This document shows, piece after piece, positions 38,048-50,279 of a stretch of 64,000 bases of DNA. Source of the stretch: Mixta calida (GTDB lineage Bacteria; Pseudomonadota; Gammaproteobacteria; Enterobacterales; Enterobacteriaceae); contig NZ_CP026378.1 of assembly GCF_002953215.1 (NCBI RefSeq), positions 372,001 through 436,000 of the forward strand, read 5' to 3'. Both the position numbers and the translations under genes were made by a program. The notes below the pieces were generated by a model, which worked only from the letters and a program-made list of their open reading frames with translations, ran no database searches and was not told the origin of the DNA. Numbering within the stretch: position 1 is the first letter of the stretch; each line of letters opens with the position of its first letter.

Positions 38048-40371
38048 TTAGCGTTTCTTGCCGAAGGCGGCCGCCAGCGCGTCGCCCATGGCGCTGTTGC
38101 CCGGCGTGGAGGCGGCAGCGCGCTGACGCGGCTTCGCGGCCGGACGGCCATTCTCACGGCCCTGCGCGCGCGGCGCGGCGCGCGAGGCGCTTTCGCCCGG
38201 CTGCTCGTCCAGACGCATGGTTAACGCGATGCGCTTACGTTGCAGGTCAACGTCCAGCACCTTCACCTTGACGATATCGCCCGCTTTGACCACCGTGTGC
38301 GGATCTTCGACGAACTTATCGGAGAGCGAGGAGATATGCACCAGGCCATCCTGATGTACGCCGATATCGACAAAGGCGCCGAAGTTAGTGACGTTAGTGA
38401 CCGCCCCTTCCAGCACCATGCCCGGCAGCAGGTCGTTCATGGTTTCCACGCCTTCCGCAAACTGCGCGGTTTTGAATTCAGGACGCGGATCGCGACCCGG
38501 CTTCTCCAGCTCTTTCAGGATATCGCTCACCGTCGGCACGCCGAAACGCTCGGTGGTGAAGTCCACCGCTTTGAGGTTGCGCAGCTCGCTGGGTTGCCCA
38601 TCAGATCGCGCAGCGACTGGCGGGTCGCCTCCAGAATGCGCTCCACCACCGGATAAGCTTCCGGGTGAACGGTTGAGGCGTCCAGCGGGTTGTCGCCATG
38701 GTTGATGCGCAGGAAGCCGGCGCACTGCTCGAAAGCTTTCGGACCGAGGCGGCTTACCTTCAGCAGCTGCTGACGGTTCTGGAACCGGCCATTTTCATCG
38801 CGCCAGTTGACGATATTCTGCGCCATCATACGCGTCAGTCCGGCGACGCGCGTCAGCAGCGCCACGGAGGCGGTATTGAGATCGACGCCCACGGCGTTCA
38901 CGCAGTCTTCCACCACCGCATCCAGCTTTTTCGCCAGCATGCTCTGGCTGACGTCGTGCTGATACTGGCCGACGCCGATCGATTTGGGATCGATCTTCAC
39001 CAGCTCCGCCAGCGGATCTTGTAAGCGGCGAGCGATAGAGACCGCGCCGCGCAGCGACACATCCAGATCGGGAAACTCCTGCGCTGCCAGTTCGGAAGCG
39101 GAGTAGACCGACGCGCCCGCTTCGCTGACCACCACTTTCTGCGCGGTGATTTGCGGGAACTGCTTCTGAACGTCGAGGAAGAAACGTTCCGTTTCGCGCG
39201 AAGCGGTGCCGTTGCCGATCGCGACCAGTTCCACCTGATGACGAATGCAGAGGGCCGCGACCGCCGCAGCCGCTTTCGCCGCCTGGCCGGTATGCGGATA
39301 GACGGTATCGGTAGCGACCAGTTTGCCGGTCGCGTCCACCACCGCCACTTTCACCCCGGTGCGCAGGCCCGGATCGAGGCCCATAGTGGCGCGCATGCCG
39401 GCCGGCGCCGCCATCAGCAGATCGTGCAGGTTGCGGGCGAAGACATTGATCGCTTCTTCTTCCGCGCGCTCGCGCACGCTGCCCATCAGCTCGGTTTCCA
39501 GATGCAGCAGCACCTTGATGCGCCAGGTCCAGCTGACAACCGCTTTACGCCAGCTGTCCGCCGGCGCGTTGTTCAGCCGCAGGTTCAGATGCTCGGCGAT
39601 GAGCTGTTCGCCGTAGCTTTCGCGCGGCGGCTCGTCAAACTGCGGATCGGGGTTGAGCGCCAGCTGCAGCACGCCTTCGTTGCGACCGCGGAACATCGCC
39701 AGCGCGCGGTGCGAAGGCACGGTTGAAAGTGCTTCGTGATGGTCGAAGTAATCGCGGAACTTGGCGCCTTCCTCTTCTTTGCCTTCTACCACGCGGGAAA
39801 CCAGATGCGCGTTCTTCCACAGGTAGTCGCGCACTTTCGCCAGCAGAGCGGCGTCTTCAGCAAAACGCTCCATCAGGATGTAGCGCGCGCCGTCCAGCGC
39901 CGCTTTGACGTCAGCCACGCCTTTCTCTGCGTCGACAAAGCGGGCGGCCAGCTGCTCCGGCTCCTGGGAAGGATCCTGCCACAGCGAATCGGCCAGCGGC
40001 TCCAGACCCGCCTCGATGGCGATCTGACCGCGCGTGCGGCGCTTCGGCTTATAGGGCAGGTAGAGATCTTCGAGTTCGGTTTTACTCAGAGTGCCATTAA
40101 TTGCGGCGGCGAGTTCATCACTGAGTTTGCCCTGGTCGGCAACGGATTTCAGAATCGCCTGGCGACGATCCTCCAGCTCGCGCAGATAACCGAGACGGGT
40201 TTCCAGCTGTCGCAGCTGGGTATCATCAAGCCCGCCGGTTACTTCCTTACGATAACGTGCGATAAACGGCACGGTATTCCCTTCATCCAACAGGCGGATC
40301 GCGGCGTCAACTTGTTCAGCGCGCGCCTGAAGTTCACCCGCAATAATGCGGCTCAGCGAATCATTCATCAT
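38048..40371 (-). pseudogene. tex: Transcription accessory protein Tex/YhgF, frameshifted
   Basis: RNA-binding protein with an N-terminal Tex domain, YqgF-like nuclease fold ([18 protein letters not shown]), helix-hairpin-helix region and C-terminal S1 domain (ILEGAVTNV-type, [18 protein letters not shown]). The first part is open for about 593 codons from 40371. The frame then shifts at 38591-38593, where the coding strand has CCC after GGCAA. One additional C would join it to the second part (SELRNLK onward), which is open to the stop at 38048. With that base the product would be 774 residues, against 773 in E. coli. Without it the protein lacks the S1 domain. A sequencing error is a strong alternative to real loss. 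Confidence 0.9.
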
Positions 40372-40569
40372 CGGTTCAACTATCTTGCTAGCACAGTGTG
40401 AGAAACAGGGGACAGTTATACGGATTGACGGCTGAAATTGCCAGCGATGCGGCGCGCTTTAAGCCATATTCCGAGCGCGGTTTACCTCTGCCGGGACTGT
40501 TGTTGTACCATGAGCGCAAAGAGGCGGCGGCGACCGCCCCACCGTAGGTTAAGCAGACAGGATTGCCGT

Positions 40570-41064
40570 GTGAAAACTCAACTGATCACCCGTGAAGGGT
40601 ACAATAAGCTTAAAGCGGAACACGATTATCTGTGGAAAGAGAAGCGCCCGGAGATCACCAAAATCGTCTCCTGGGCGGCCAGCCTGGGCGACCGCTCGGA
40701 AAACGCGGATTACACTTACAACAAGCGTCTGCTGCGTCAGATCGACCGGCGGGTGCGCTACCTGCGCAAGTGCCTGGCGGAGCTGAAAATTGTCGATTAC
40801 TCTCCGCAGCAGGAGGGCAAGGTCTTTTTCGGCGCCTGGGTCGAGGTGGAAAACGAGCAGGGCGACGTTAAACGCTTCCGTATCGTCGGGCCGGATGAGA
40901 TTTACGGCGATGCGAAAGACTATATCTCTGTCGATTCGCCGATGGCGCGCGCGCTGATTAAAAAGGAAGTGGACGACGAGGTAAGCGTCCTCACGCCGGA
41001 AGGTGAGAAAATCTGGTTTGTGAACGCCATTGAATATCGTCAGGATAGCGAGGGCGAATCTTAA
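40570..41064 (+). CDS. greB: Transcript cleavage factor GreB
   Basis: A 164-residue factor (E. coli 158) that enters the RNA polymerase secondary channel and stimulates cleavage of backtracked RNA. The N-terminal coiled coil carries the tip acidic pair in ASLGDRSENADY, and a C-terminal FKBP-like domain follows (SPQQEGKVFFGAWVEV). The start is GTG at 40570 with AGGA seven bases before it; it gives MKTQLITREGYNKLK as in E. coli. It is divergent from tex. Confidence 0.95.
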   Translation: MKTQLITREGYNKLKAEHDYLWKEKRPEITKIVSWAASLGDRSENADYTYNKRLLRQIDRRVRYLRKCLAELKIVDYSPQQEGKVFFGAWVEVENEQGDVKRFRIVGPDEIYGDAKDYISVDSPMARALIKKEVDDEVSVLTPEGEKIWFVNAIEYRQDSEGES

Positions 41065-41086
41065 CGGCGGCGCAGGAAAAAAGAAG

Positions 41087-41135
41087 CGGAGAATAATGAC
41101 TTTTTAAATAAAGCCAGGGCCGTGCTTATTCTCCG
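41087..41135. repeat. Stem-loop with ten-base perfect arms after greB
   Basis: CGGAGAATAA (41087-41096) and TTATTCTCCG (41126-41135) pair exactly around a 29-base loop, 22 bases after the greB stop. No T-run follows. It could end or stabilise the greB mRNA. Confidence 0.5.
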
Positions 41136-41210
41136 GTGGCGAAAGACGACAGCAATAAGGGTTTTGACAGACACAGATATCGTTATACCGCCTTAGCGAA
41201 AAGGCGTTGT

Positions 41211-41342
41211 TTAATGTGGAATGATGCTGGTGGTTGTGGTGATCGCCTGGGCGCCCGCCGCTTCGCCGCTGGCGGGTTCATTGGCCATCACATAACCGCT
41301 GATGAATAAGGCCAGTGAGCAGATGAGCATTATTTTGTTCAT
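41211..41342 (-). CDS. Small predicted exported protein, 43 residues
   Basis: An open frame from an ATG at 41342 encodes 43 residues. It begins MNKIMLICSLALFISGYVMA, a lysine followed by a hydrophobic core and an Ala-type cleavage site, and has a short mature part ending TTTTSIIPH. GGGA lies about seven bases upstream. A promoter pair precedes it. I do not recognise the family and it is not at this place in E. coli. Signal peptide, ribosome-binding site and promoter together support a real gene; the mature part would have only about 23 residues. Confidence 0.55.
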   Translation of the reverse strand: MNKIMLICSLALFISGYVMANEPASGEAAGAQAITTTTSIIPH

Positions 41343-41883
41343 GATGATTCCCGGCTAATTAATAAAGAGAAGAAAGCGTGCCGGGATGAATATAGGTTTG
41401 CCGTCGGAGCCTGAAAAGCGTTGTTTTTTAACCTTTCGCGATGAGTTAAGTTATTGCTGGATCGACAGTTTATTCTCTGCGACTCTTCCTGGCTTAGCGT
41501 AACGGAAAATAAATAAACGCCAGATTTTCTGCTAATAGTTGGACTCAGGGCGCGCTAATCTGACGATGAAAACAGACAGGCTAAAGCGCATCCCGACAGA
41601 GATGTTGTAGCCGTCATGCTAACTTACTGTTTCTTTAAGTAAATATCTTCGACAGGCGATTCGAGCCAGTAGAAAGTAGAGTTTCCGGCACGATTTCAGA
41701 AAAGACGGATCGCAGCGTTGCGGATAATTCGATAGCGTAAAAGTGAATTAAACGCGCGATAAGCTGCTGTTTAATATGCTTTGTAACAATTTCGGCTAGA
41801 ATATAAACCAATAATGGCTGTCACAGTTACGCTTCTTTTTTAACAATACCAGCTCGGGCAATAGCGCCTTTGGGAGTATCGAA
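41343..41883. other. Long ompR upstream region
   Basis: 541 bases separate the small gene from ompR. The last 130 bases contain TTGTAA near 41780 and AT-rich TAGAATATAAA near 41797, a plausible promoter area, but the spacing is not clean. No further gene was recognised. Confidence 0.4.
41389..41417 (-). promoter_or_regulatory. Promoter for the small exported-protein gene
   Basis: On the minus strand TTTTCA (41412-41417) and TATATT (41389-41394) are spaced 17 bases, about 47 bases before the ATG at 41342. Confidence 0.5.
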
Positions 41884-43964
<2,081 letters not shown>

Positions 43965-43969
43965 GGCCC

Positions 43970-44007
43970 AAAACAAAAACCCCGCCGTTCGGCGGGGTTT
44001 TTGTTTT
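43970..44007. terminator. Bidirectional terminator between envZ and pckA
   Basis: A 17-base-pair perfect stem, AAAACAAAAACCCCGCC (43970-43986) and its complement (43991-44007), with loop GTTC. It provides T-runs in both directions. Confidence 0.92.
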
Positions 44008-44018
44008 CAGCAGGGTGC

Positions 44019-45638
44019 TTAAATGTGCGGGCCGGCGGAAACCAGCGCGGCGCCCGCAGGCGTATCGGTATACTTTTCAAAGTTAGCGATAAAGCGATGC
44101 GCCAGATCGAGCGCGCGGCTTTCCCATTGAGAAGGATCTTCCCATGTGTTGCGCGGATCGAGAATGTGGCTGTCGACGCCCGGCACCGCTAACGGGAACT
44201 GCAGGTTAAATATTGGCAGGGTGTGCGTTTCCGCCCCGTCCAACTCGCCGCTCAGGATTGCGTTGATGATAGCGCGCGTGTCCTTCAGCGAAATGCGTTT
44301 GCCGGTGCCGTTCCAGCCGGTATTCACCAGCCAGGCTTCCGCGCCCGCCGCCTGCATCCGTTTCACCAGCACTTCCGCATACTTTGTCGGATGCAGCGTC
44401 AGGAACGCGGCGCCGAAGCAGGCGGAGAAGGTAGGCGTCGGCGCGGTGACGCCGCGCTCGGTGCCCGCCAGCTTAGCGGTAAAACCGGAAAGGAAGTGAT
44501 ACTGCGTCTGATCGGAAGAGAGACGGGATACCGGCGGCAGCACGCCGAACGCATCGGCGGTCAGGAAAATCACTTTCTTCGCATGTCCCGCTTTGGAAAC
44601 CGGCTTAACGATATTATCGATATGATAGATCGGGTAAGAGACGCGGGTGTTTTCCGTTTTGCTGCCGTCGTTAAAATCGATGCTGCCGTCGCTGCGCACC
44701 ACCACGTTTTCCAGCAGCGCGTCGCGGCGGATGGCGTGATAGATCTCCGGCTCCGCCTGCTCTGACAGATTAATGGTTTTCGCGTAGCAGCCGCCTTCGA
44801 AGTTGAACACGCCGTCATCGTCCCAGCCATGTTCGTCATCGCCGATCAGCTGGCGTTTCGGATCGGTAGAAAGGGTCGTTTTACCGGTGCCGGAGAGGCC
44901 GAAAAAGACCGCCACGTCGCCTTGCTCGCCAACGTTGGCCGAGCAGTGCATCGAGGCGATGCCTTTCAGCGGCAGCAGGTAGTTCATCACTGCGAACAGC
45001 CCTTTTTTCATTTCGCCGCCGTACCAGGTGCCGCCGATCAGCTGCATATTCTCGCTGAGATTAAAGGCGACGAAATTCTCTGAATGCAGTCCCTGCTCCC
45101 GCCAGTTGGGATTGGTGCATTTTGCGCCGTTCATCACCACAAAATCGGGCGTGAAGCTGGCGAGGCTCTCCGCATCCGGGCGAATAAACATATTTTTGAC
45201 GAAATGCGCCTGCCAGGCCACTTCGGTAATAAAGCGCACGCTCAGGCGCGTATCGGGGTTGGCGCCGCACCAGGCGTCAATCACAAACAGGCGCTTGCCG
45301 GAGAGCTGCTGCGTCACGCAGCCCTTTAGCGCTTCCCAGGTTTCCTGCGACAGGGGCTGATTATCGTTTTTGCCTTTGCCCTGATCGTTCCACCACAGGG
45401 TGTCGCGTGTGGTATCGTCGCGCACGATATATTTATCTTTTGGCGAACGGCCGGTGAAGATACCGGTATCCACGGCGATCGCCCCGGATTGCGTCAACGT
45501 GCCACGCTCATAGCCTGACAGTCCGGGCAGGGTTTCTTCCTTAAATAAAGTTTCATAATCGGGATTATGGATGACTTCAACCGTATCAGTGATGCCATAA
45601 GCGACGAGGTCCTGGGGAGTCAGGCCATTAGCGCGCAT
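44019..45638 (-). CDS. pckA: Phosphoenolpyruvate carboxykinase (ATP)
   Basis: Gluconeogenic enzyme converting oxaloacetate and ATP to phosphoenolpyruvate and CO2. It has 539 residues (E. coli 540). The P-loop [11 protein letters not shown] and the metal-binding [20 protein letters not shown]-type region are intact, with RSPKDKYIV near the N-terminus. AGGAG precedes the ATG, and a promoter with a consensus -35 lies about 95 bases upstream. It links amino-acid and organic-acid growth with the glycogen genes of this window. Confidence 0.97.
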   Translation of the reverse strand: MRANGLTPQDLVAYGITDTVEVIHNPDYETLFKEETLPGLSGYERGTLTQSGAIAVDTGIFTGRSPKDKYIVRDDTTRDTLWWNDQGKGKNDNQPLSQETWEALKGCVTQQLSGKRLFVIDAWCGANPDTRLSVRFITEVAWQAHFVKNMFIRPDAESLASFTPDFVVMNGAKCTNPNWREQGLHSENFVAFNLSENMQLIGGTWYGGEMKKGLFAVMNYLLPLKGIASMHCSANVGEQGDVAVFFGLSGTGKTTLSTDPKRQLIGDDEHGWDDDGVFNFEGGCYAKTINLSEQAEPEIYHAIRRDALLENVVVRSDGSIDFNDGSKTENTRVSYPIYHIDNIVKPVSKAGHAKKVIFLTADAFGVLPPVSRLSSDQTQYHFLSGFTAKLAGTERGVTAPTPTFSACFGAAFLTLHPTKYAEVLVKRMQAAGAEAWLVNTGWNGTGKRISLKDTRAIINAILSGELDGAETHTLPIFNLQFPLAVPGVDSHILDPRNTWEDPSQWESRALDLAHRFIANFEKYTDTPAGAALVSAGPHI

Positions 45639-45729
45639 ATTACTGCTCCTTTATCGGTTTGTACTGCAACAAATGTAGGGGGGACTTGCTGCCACGAGCC
45701 GTAAAGCGGCACGAAGCGATTCATGCAGC

Positions 45730-45759
45730 TTTACAATTGCGGCAGTCTACTACTGTCAA
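45730..45759 (-). promoter_or_regulatory. pckA promoter
   Basis: On the minus strand a perfect -35 TTGACA (45754-45759) and TGTAAA (45730-45735) are spaced 18 bases. Confidence 0.6.
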
Positions 45760-45978
45760 TATGCAGCGGAAGAAGAGAGTGGCAGAAATGAGAGACGAAA
45801 CGTTTTTTTATAGAAATTCATCATAATCTGATGAAAAGTTATGATTGTTGCGCGGTTATTATGAAACAACATTTTATTTTTTCCGCAGGCCGCCAGGCTT
45901 TTCTGCTGTATTAAGCGCAACGGCCAGTCGATCTCATTTTCCGCTGGCGGCCCGTCGCGCTATTGCCGTTTGTTAACA

Positions 45979-46004
45979 AAAAAGGCGACCGAAGTCGCCT
46001 TTTT
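45979..46004 (-). terminator. hslO terminator
   Basis: AAAAAGGCGAC and GTCGCCTTTTT (45979-45989 / 45994-46004) form an eleven-base-pair stem with A/T flanks, about 77 bases after the hslO stop. Confidence 0.85.
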
Positions 46005-46080
46005 ATCATGTGTGCGTCCGTTTTACCGTCGCATCAGGCGTTTCGCCATCTGCAAGGAAGACAACGCATCCGCTAAGCGA

Positions 46081-46962
46081 TCAGTGAATCTGCTCGCTGC
46101 TGCTGTTGCCAGCGTCGTTGCGGATTGCCGCGATGTCGACCGCATCGTAAACATAATGGCTGCCGCAGTAGTCGCAGTGCATATCGATCTGGCCATCTTC
46201 TTCCAGAATCTGGTTGACCTCCTCCTGCGGCAGAGTGCGCAGCACTTCGCCGCAGCGTTCGCGCGAGCAGGTGCATTTAAAGCTGACGCTCTGCGGTTCG
46301 TAAATGGTCACCTCTTCCTGGTTATAGAGACGCCACAGGACATCATTCGCTGGCAGACCGATCAGCTCTTCCGTTTTGATGGTTTCGGTCAGCATCGCCA
46401 GGTGGTTGAAATCTTCCTGATCGGCGTTCTGCGCCGGCAGCACCTGCAGCAGGATGCCCGCCGCGCCCGCCTGTCCTTCATGCTCGCCGGTGCGGATAAA
46501 CAGACGCGTCGGCAACTGCTCGGAACGCATAAAGTAATCTTCCAGGCAGGCGGCCAGCGTATCGCCTTCCAGACCGACCACGCCCTGATAGCGCTCGCCT
46601 TTTTCCGGCGAAATGGTGATCACCAGATAGCCGTTGCCGACCATCTCTTTCAACGTGCTGCCGTCGGCGATCTCGCCCTGCACGCGTGCCACGCCCCGCA
46701 TTTCCTGACGGTTGTTGCCGTTGATCACCGCCAGCGTCAATGCGCCGTCGCCCTGCAGCTGCACGGTGATATCGCCTTCGAATTTCAGCGTGGCCGTCAG
46801 CAGGCTGGTGGCTACCAGCAGTTCGCCCAGCAGCTGCTGGACCGGCTGCGGGTAATCATGCCCGGAGATAATCTCCCGCCATGTTTCGGACAGATTAACC
46901 AGTTCGCCGCGAACCGCGTGATTCTCGAACAGGTAACGATGCATTTGGTCTTGATGGGACAT
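46081..46962 (-). CDS. hslO: Redox-regulated chaperonin Hsp33
   Basis: A 293-residue holdase (E. coli 292) activated by disulfide formation under oxidative and heat stress. The zinc/redox switch near the C-terminus has CTC ([10 protein letters not shown]) and CDYC ([10 protein letters not shown]) pairs, all four cysteines of the switch being present. It follows hslR by 26 bases on the same strand, in the order igaA-yrfG-hslR-hslO, as in E. coli, and ends at a strong terminator. Confidence 0.96.
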   Translation of the reverse strand: MSHQDQMHRYLFENHAVRGELVNLSETWREIISGHDYPQPVQQLLGELLVATSLLTATLKFEGDITVQLQGDGALTLAVINGNNRQEMRGVARVQGEIADGSTLKEMVGNGYLVITISPEKGERYQGVVGLEGDTLAACLEDYFMRSEQLPTRLFIRTGEHEGQAGAAGILLQVLPAQNADQEDFNHLAMLTETIKTEELIGLPANDVLWRLYNQEEVTIYEPQSVSFKCTCSRERCGEVLRTLPQEEVNQILEEDGQIDMHCDYCGSHYVYDAVDIAAIRNDAGNSSSEQIH

Positions 46963-46988
46963 AGTTTTTCTCTCGTGTTGGCGGCGCG

Positions 46989-47390
46989 TTATTCGTCGCC
47001 AGAAAATTTAAATTTCATCAGATCGCGGCGCTCTTTTTTATCCGGCCGACGATCGGGATGCGGCATGGTGAGCGCGTTCATCTTGCGCGCCTGCGCCATC
47101 TTTTCCCGTTTCTCCATGCTTTCCGGCGTCTCGCTGTAAAGCTGCTGCGCTTCCGCCGCGGGACGACGCTGATCGGTAACGGCGCGAACGATCACGGTAC
47201 GCTCATCGTTGCCCTGACGGAGCTTCAGTTCGGCATCCAGCTCCACCAGCTTGCTGGGTTTGCTGCGCTGTCCGTTGTAGTGCACTTTGCCGCCCTCGAT
47301 CATTTCACGCGCCAGCGCGCGGGTCTTGTAAAAGCGTGCGGCCCAGAGCCATTTGTCGAGCCGGACGCCTTCTGCGGATTTTTCTTTCAT
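46989..47390 (-). CDS. hslR: Ribosome-associated heat shock protein Hsp15
   Basis: A 133-residue RNA-binding protein, equal to E. coli, with an S4 domain ([20 protein letters not shown]) that binds 50S subunits carrying stalled nascent chains. The ATG at 47390 has GGAG five bases upstream; the longer open frame to 47453 runs into the yrfG 3' end and lacks family support. It lies 16 bases after the yrfG stop. Confidence 0.95.
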   Translation of the reverse strand: MKEKSAEGVRLDKWLWAARFYKTRALAREMIEGGKVHYNGQRSKPSKLVELDAELKLRQGNDERTVIVRAVTDQRRPAAEAQQLYSETPESMEKREKMAQARKMNALTMPHPDRRPDKKERRDLMKFKFSGDE

Positions 47391-47406
47391 CACTGCTCCC
47401 GTCGAT

Positions 47407-48087
47407 TTACCGCCTCTGGAGCGCCAGCGCGCCGAGAAAGGTTCGGTAATCATTTACGCTCTGATGGCGAGCGAAGGTTTTGGTCGGCATACCGGAATCG
47501 GGATTGCCAACGCCCAGGCACCAGGCAATTCCCCAGCGCTTCGCCGCATCCAGCACCGGTTCGCTGTCATCAATAAACAGCGTGCGGTGATTGTCGAAGC
47601 CGGTATGGTGCTGCACGGCCTGCCATAAGCGCTGATCTTCTTTCGGAAAGCCAAATGTATGGGTCGAAAGCAATAAATCAAGGTGCTGGCCCAGGCCGGT
47701 CTGCCGCAGCTTTACCTCCAGATTCCAGGGATGCGCGTTGGTAAGCAGAATGGTGCGCTTGCCGCAGGCGCGTAAGGCCTGCAAAAAGGGAAGGGTGTCT
47801 TCACGCAACTGTGCCCGGCTGCGCATTTCCCAGGTCATGGCGCGGATATCCAGCTCCAGCTCGCGGCTCCAGTAATCCAGACAATACCAGTTTAGCGTAT
47901 GCTGCACCGCCTGGTATTTCGCCGTGATGAGTCGGTTCGCCTCAGAGAGCGAGATGCCCCGCTTTTGACTGAAAGACTGGGGCACCAGCGTCAGCCAGAA
48001 GTGGCTGTCGAACGCCAGATCGAGCAGGGTGCCGTCCATATCCAGCAGCACGGTGTCAATCTCGCGCCAGTTCACCTCAATCGCCAT
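47407..48087 (-). CDS. yrfG: GMP/IMP nucleotidase YrfG (HAD family)
   Basis: A 226-residue HAD phosphatase (E. coli 222) acting on purine 5'-monophosphates in vitro. HAD motif I DMDGTLLDL, motif II LLTNAHP and motif IV FIDDSEPVLDAA are present. The ATG at 48087 follows GGAGG; five extra upstream codons are open but not conserved. It is second in the igaA operon. Confidence 0.93.
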   Translation of the reverse strand: MAIEVNWREIDTVLLDMDGTLLDLAFDSHFWLTLVPQSFSQKRGISLSEANRLITAKYQAVQHTLNWYCLDYWSRELELDIRAMTWEMRSRAQLREDTLPFLQALRACGKRTILLTNAHPWNLEVKLRQTGLGQHLDLLLSTHTFGFPKEDQRLWQAVQHHTGFDNHRTLFIDDSEPVLDAAKRWGIAWCLGVGNPDSGMPTKTFARHQSVNDYRTFLGALALQRR

Positions 48088-48140
48088 GCCGCCTCCGCGC
48101 AAATCAAAACGGGCGACAGGGTAGCATAGTTAAGAAAGAG

Positions 48141-50279
48141 TCAGAATAAGGGGCGCATATCGGGCATCGTCGACAGTGTGTGGTTGAAGCACTTGTCGTA
48201 ATAGTGCTGAATTTCCACGATGCGCTTGCGGTTGCGGTGGATGCGTTTCAGCGCCAGCAGGCCGTTGATCAACACGCTCAGACAGAGCGCCAGCAGCAGC
48301 AGCGAGGTGGCCAGATAGCGCCAGAGCGTCAGCATGTCGGGCTCGCTGTGCAGCGCGATATGCTGCGTGCCGTTGGCGTCGGTATGGATGTTGGTGATGA
48401 TGCCCGCCGCGCTGAACGGGGTATGCAGCAGCATGCCCGCAAGACGTTGCAGCTCCTGCCACTGATCCGGCGCGTTGAAATCAAACAGCGAGACGGTCGG
48501 CTGCGGATGGTTCACCAGCTGGCGCCCCTCGTCACTGACAATCAGGAAACCGCCGGGAGGCGGACTGTTCAAGGCTTCCGCCGCGCGATGCGTTTCGCGA
48601 TAGAAAAAGGTGGAGGTCGCGGTATTGACCAGGTTTTCCAGCGCTTCGGCGCTGACCGGGCGCAGCAGCACGTTCATGCCGTTAAGAGAGCCCGATCCGG
48701 CGCGCTGCACCAGCATTTCCCAGTCCTTGGCGTTGCCAAGGTTGACCAGCGCGTTTTTCAGCCGCACGCAATCCTGCGGCTGGCTGCAAAGATCCTGCGT
48801 TTTCAGCACCAGATCGGCGAAGTCGTCCAACAGAATCATGCCCGATTTCTGGATCGCGGTGGCCAGCTGCGGGTTAAGTTTGCTGTCGGCGCCGTTCTGC
48901 GGATGCAGCTGTTGATTGGTTAAATTGAGCAGGGCAGAGGCCTTATCGATGATTTCCGACTGCGGCAGCGGCAGCGGCGACGCCATATTCCAGTAGATGG
49001 CCGAGCAGTCGAAAGGCATAAAGGCATAGCTGCGGTTGCTCTGGTAGCTGGCGGGCACTGAACACATGCCGGTGCCGCTGACTTTTAAGCTGTCGCCGAC
49101 GTGCAGGGTAGTGTCTTTCAGTTCGGCGACCGTATTGACCTGAATGCGTTCTGTGCCGGTGAGCCACGCCACGCTGAGCTTCAGCGGCATAGTCAACGGC
49201 ACCCAGCTGATCAGCAGCGCCAGCACCAGCAGCGAGCCGCACGCCAGCACCATATTCTTTTTCCAGCGCTGAATGGGGAAATTACGCACCTCATCCTGTA
49301 ACGACAGGAAGCGACCCTGACGCACCACCTGGCGGTTCAGATAGATATCCACATCGATAACTTGCCCCAGGTCGTGCGTGACGTAGGGCTGCCAGTGCGG
49401 CGGGTAGATGAGATCGATAATGCCGAGAGAGATGTTGTTGACCTGGCCCTGGTTCGATTCGCTGAACAACCCCCAGCGCTTCGGCGCACCGCGCAGACAG
49501 TGAATTTCGCGCAGATCATTCTCGCGGGGGCGGCGGTACATAAACCACAGGCTGACCAGAATCATCGACAGACTGGCGCTCACCAGCCACGGCATAAAAA
49601 TCAGCGGCGTCAGCAGGCTGATCAGCAGCAGCAACAGGCCGCAGCAGATAACCGCCGCTTCACGCGTGCCGTCGCTGCGCGACAGGCGATGCTCCTCCGG
49701 CGTCTCTTTACGCACCTGAAGCAGCTCGACGTTTTCGCTCTGCTCCTGGCGGATCGAGGCGTTGGTGGCGCTGGGACGCACCATCGTCGGCAACATGCTC
49801 TGTTCGCCGGCGTAGTTGACCAGCGAATGACCGTTGAGGGAAATCACCAGCGGAATGGAATGGGTTTTAATCAGCTCAACGAAGTTCTCTTCGGCGATAT
49901 ACTGTTCCCATAGCGGCGGCAGATGAACCTCAAGCGCGTCGAGATAGTAACGCCACTTTTGCGGATCGTCGGTAGAGAGGCCGTAACGGGTGATGGCGCG
50001 GGTAACGGGATAAACTTTGTTGCTTTGCGAACTTAACGTCAGCATTTCCGGCGATGCGCTGGCGCCGCCGGGCTGGATAGTGCGCTGCTTCTTTGCCAGC
50101 GTATCGAGATAGCGTTCTACCGCTTCACGCTCTTCCGCCGTCAGATGACGGTGCGGCGGACTGATAAATGGCAGCGGCTTCGCCAAAGGCGGACGATGCC
50201 GCATAGCGTACCAAAAACAGACACCTGCGATAATTGAGCAGGTCAGCATTACACCCAGAATTATGATTATTGTGTTCAT
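48141..50279 (-). CDS. igaA: Intracellular growth attenuator IgaA (YrfF/UmoB)
   Basis: A 712-residue inner-membrane protein (E. coli 711) that restrains the Rcs phosphorelay by contacting RcsD. An N-terminal membrane segment (about 3-25) is followed by cytoplasmic domains, a hairpin of membrane segments near 215-250, another near 345-365, a large periplasmic domain with cysteines (VCSVPAS-like and LCSQPQDCVRL motifs) and a last segment near 660-685. It heads the igaA-yrfG-hslR-hslO cluster. The gene is normally essential when Rcs is intact. Confidence 0.95.
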   Translation of the reverse strand: MNTIIIILGVMLTCSIIAGVCFWYAMRHRPPLAKPLPFISPPHRHLTAEEREAVERYLDTLAKKQRTIQPGGASASPEMLTLSSQSNKVYPVTRAITRYGLSTDDPQKWRYYLDALEVHLPPLWEQYIAEENFVELIKTHSIPLVISLNGHSLVNYAGEQSMLPTMVRPSATNASIRQEQSENVELLQVRKETPEEHRLSRSDGTREAAVICCGLLLLLISLLTPLIFMPWLVSASLSMILVSLWFMYRRPRENDLREIHCLRGAPKRWGLFSESNQGQVNNISLGIIDLIYPPHWQPYVTHDLGQVIDVDIYLNRQVVRQGRFLSLQDEVRNFPIQRWKKNMVLACGSLLVLALLISWVPLTMPLKLSVAWLTGTERIQVNTVAELKDTTLHVGDSLKVSGTGMCSVPASYQSNRSYAFMPFDCSAIYWNMASPLPLPQSEIIDKASALLNLTNQQLHPQNGADSKLNPQLATAIQKSGMILLDDFADLVLKTQDLCSQPQDCVRLKNALVNLGNAKDWEMLVQRAGSGSLNGMNVLLRPVSAEALENLVNTATSTFFYRETHRAAEALNSPPPGGFLIVSDEGRQLVNHPQPTVSLFDFNAPDQWQELQRLAGMLLHTPFSAAGIITNIHTDANGTQHIALHSEPDMLTLWRYLATSLLLLALCLSVLINGLLALKRIHRNRKRIVEIQHYYDKCFNHTLSTMPDMRPLF

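Larger units (their letters stand above)
45639..46080. other. pckA-hslO spacer
   Basis: The 442 bases hold the pckA leader and promoter (45730-45759), an inverted repeat TTCATCA/TGATGAA (45817-45835) and the hslO terminator (45979-46004). No gene was recognised. Confidence 0.6.
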
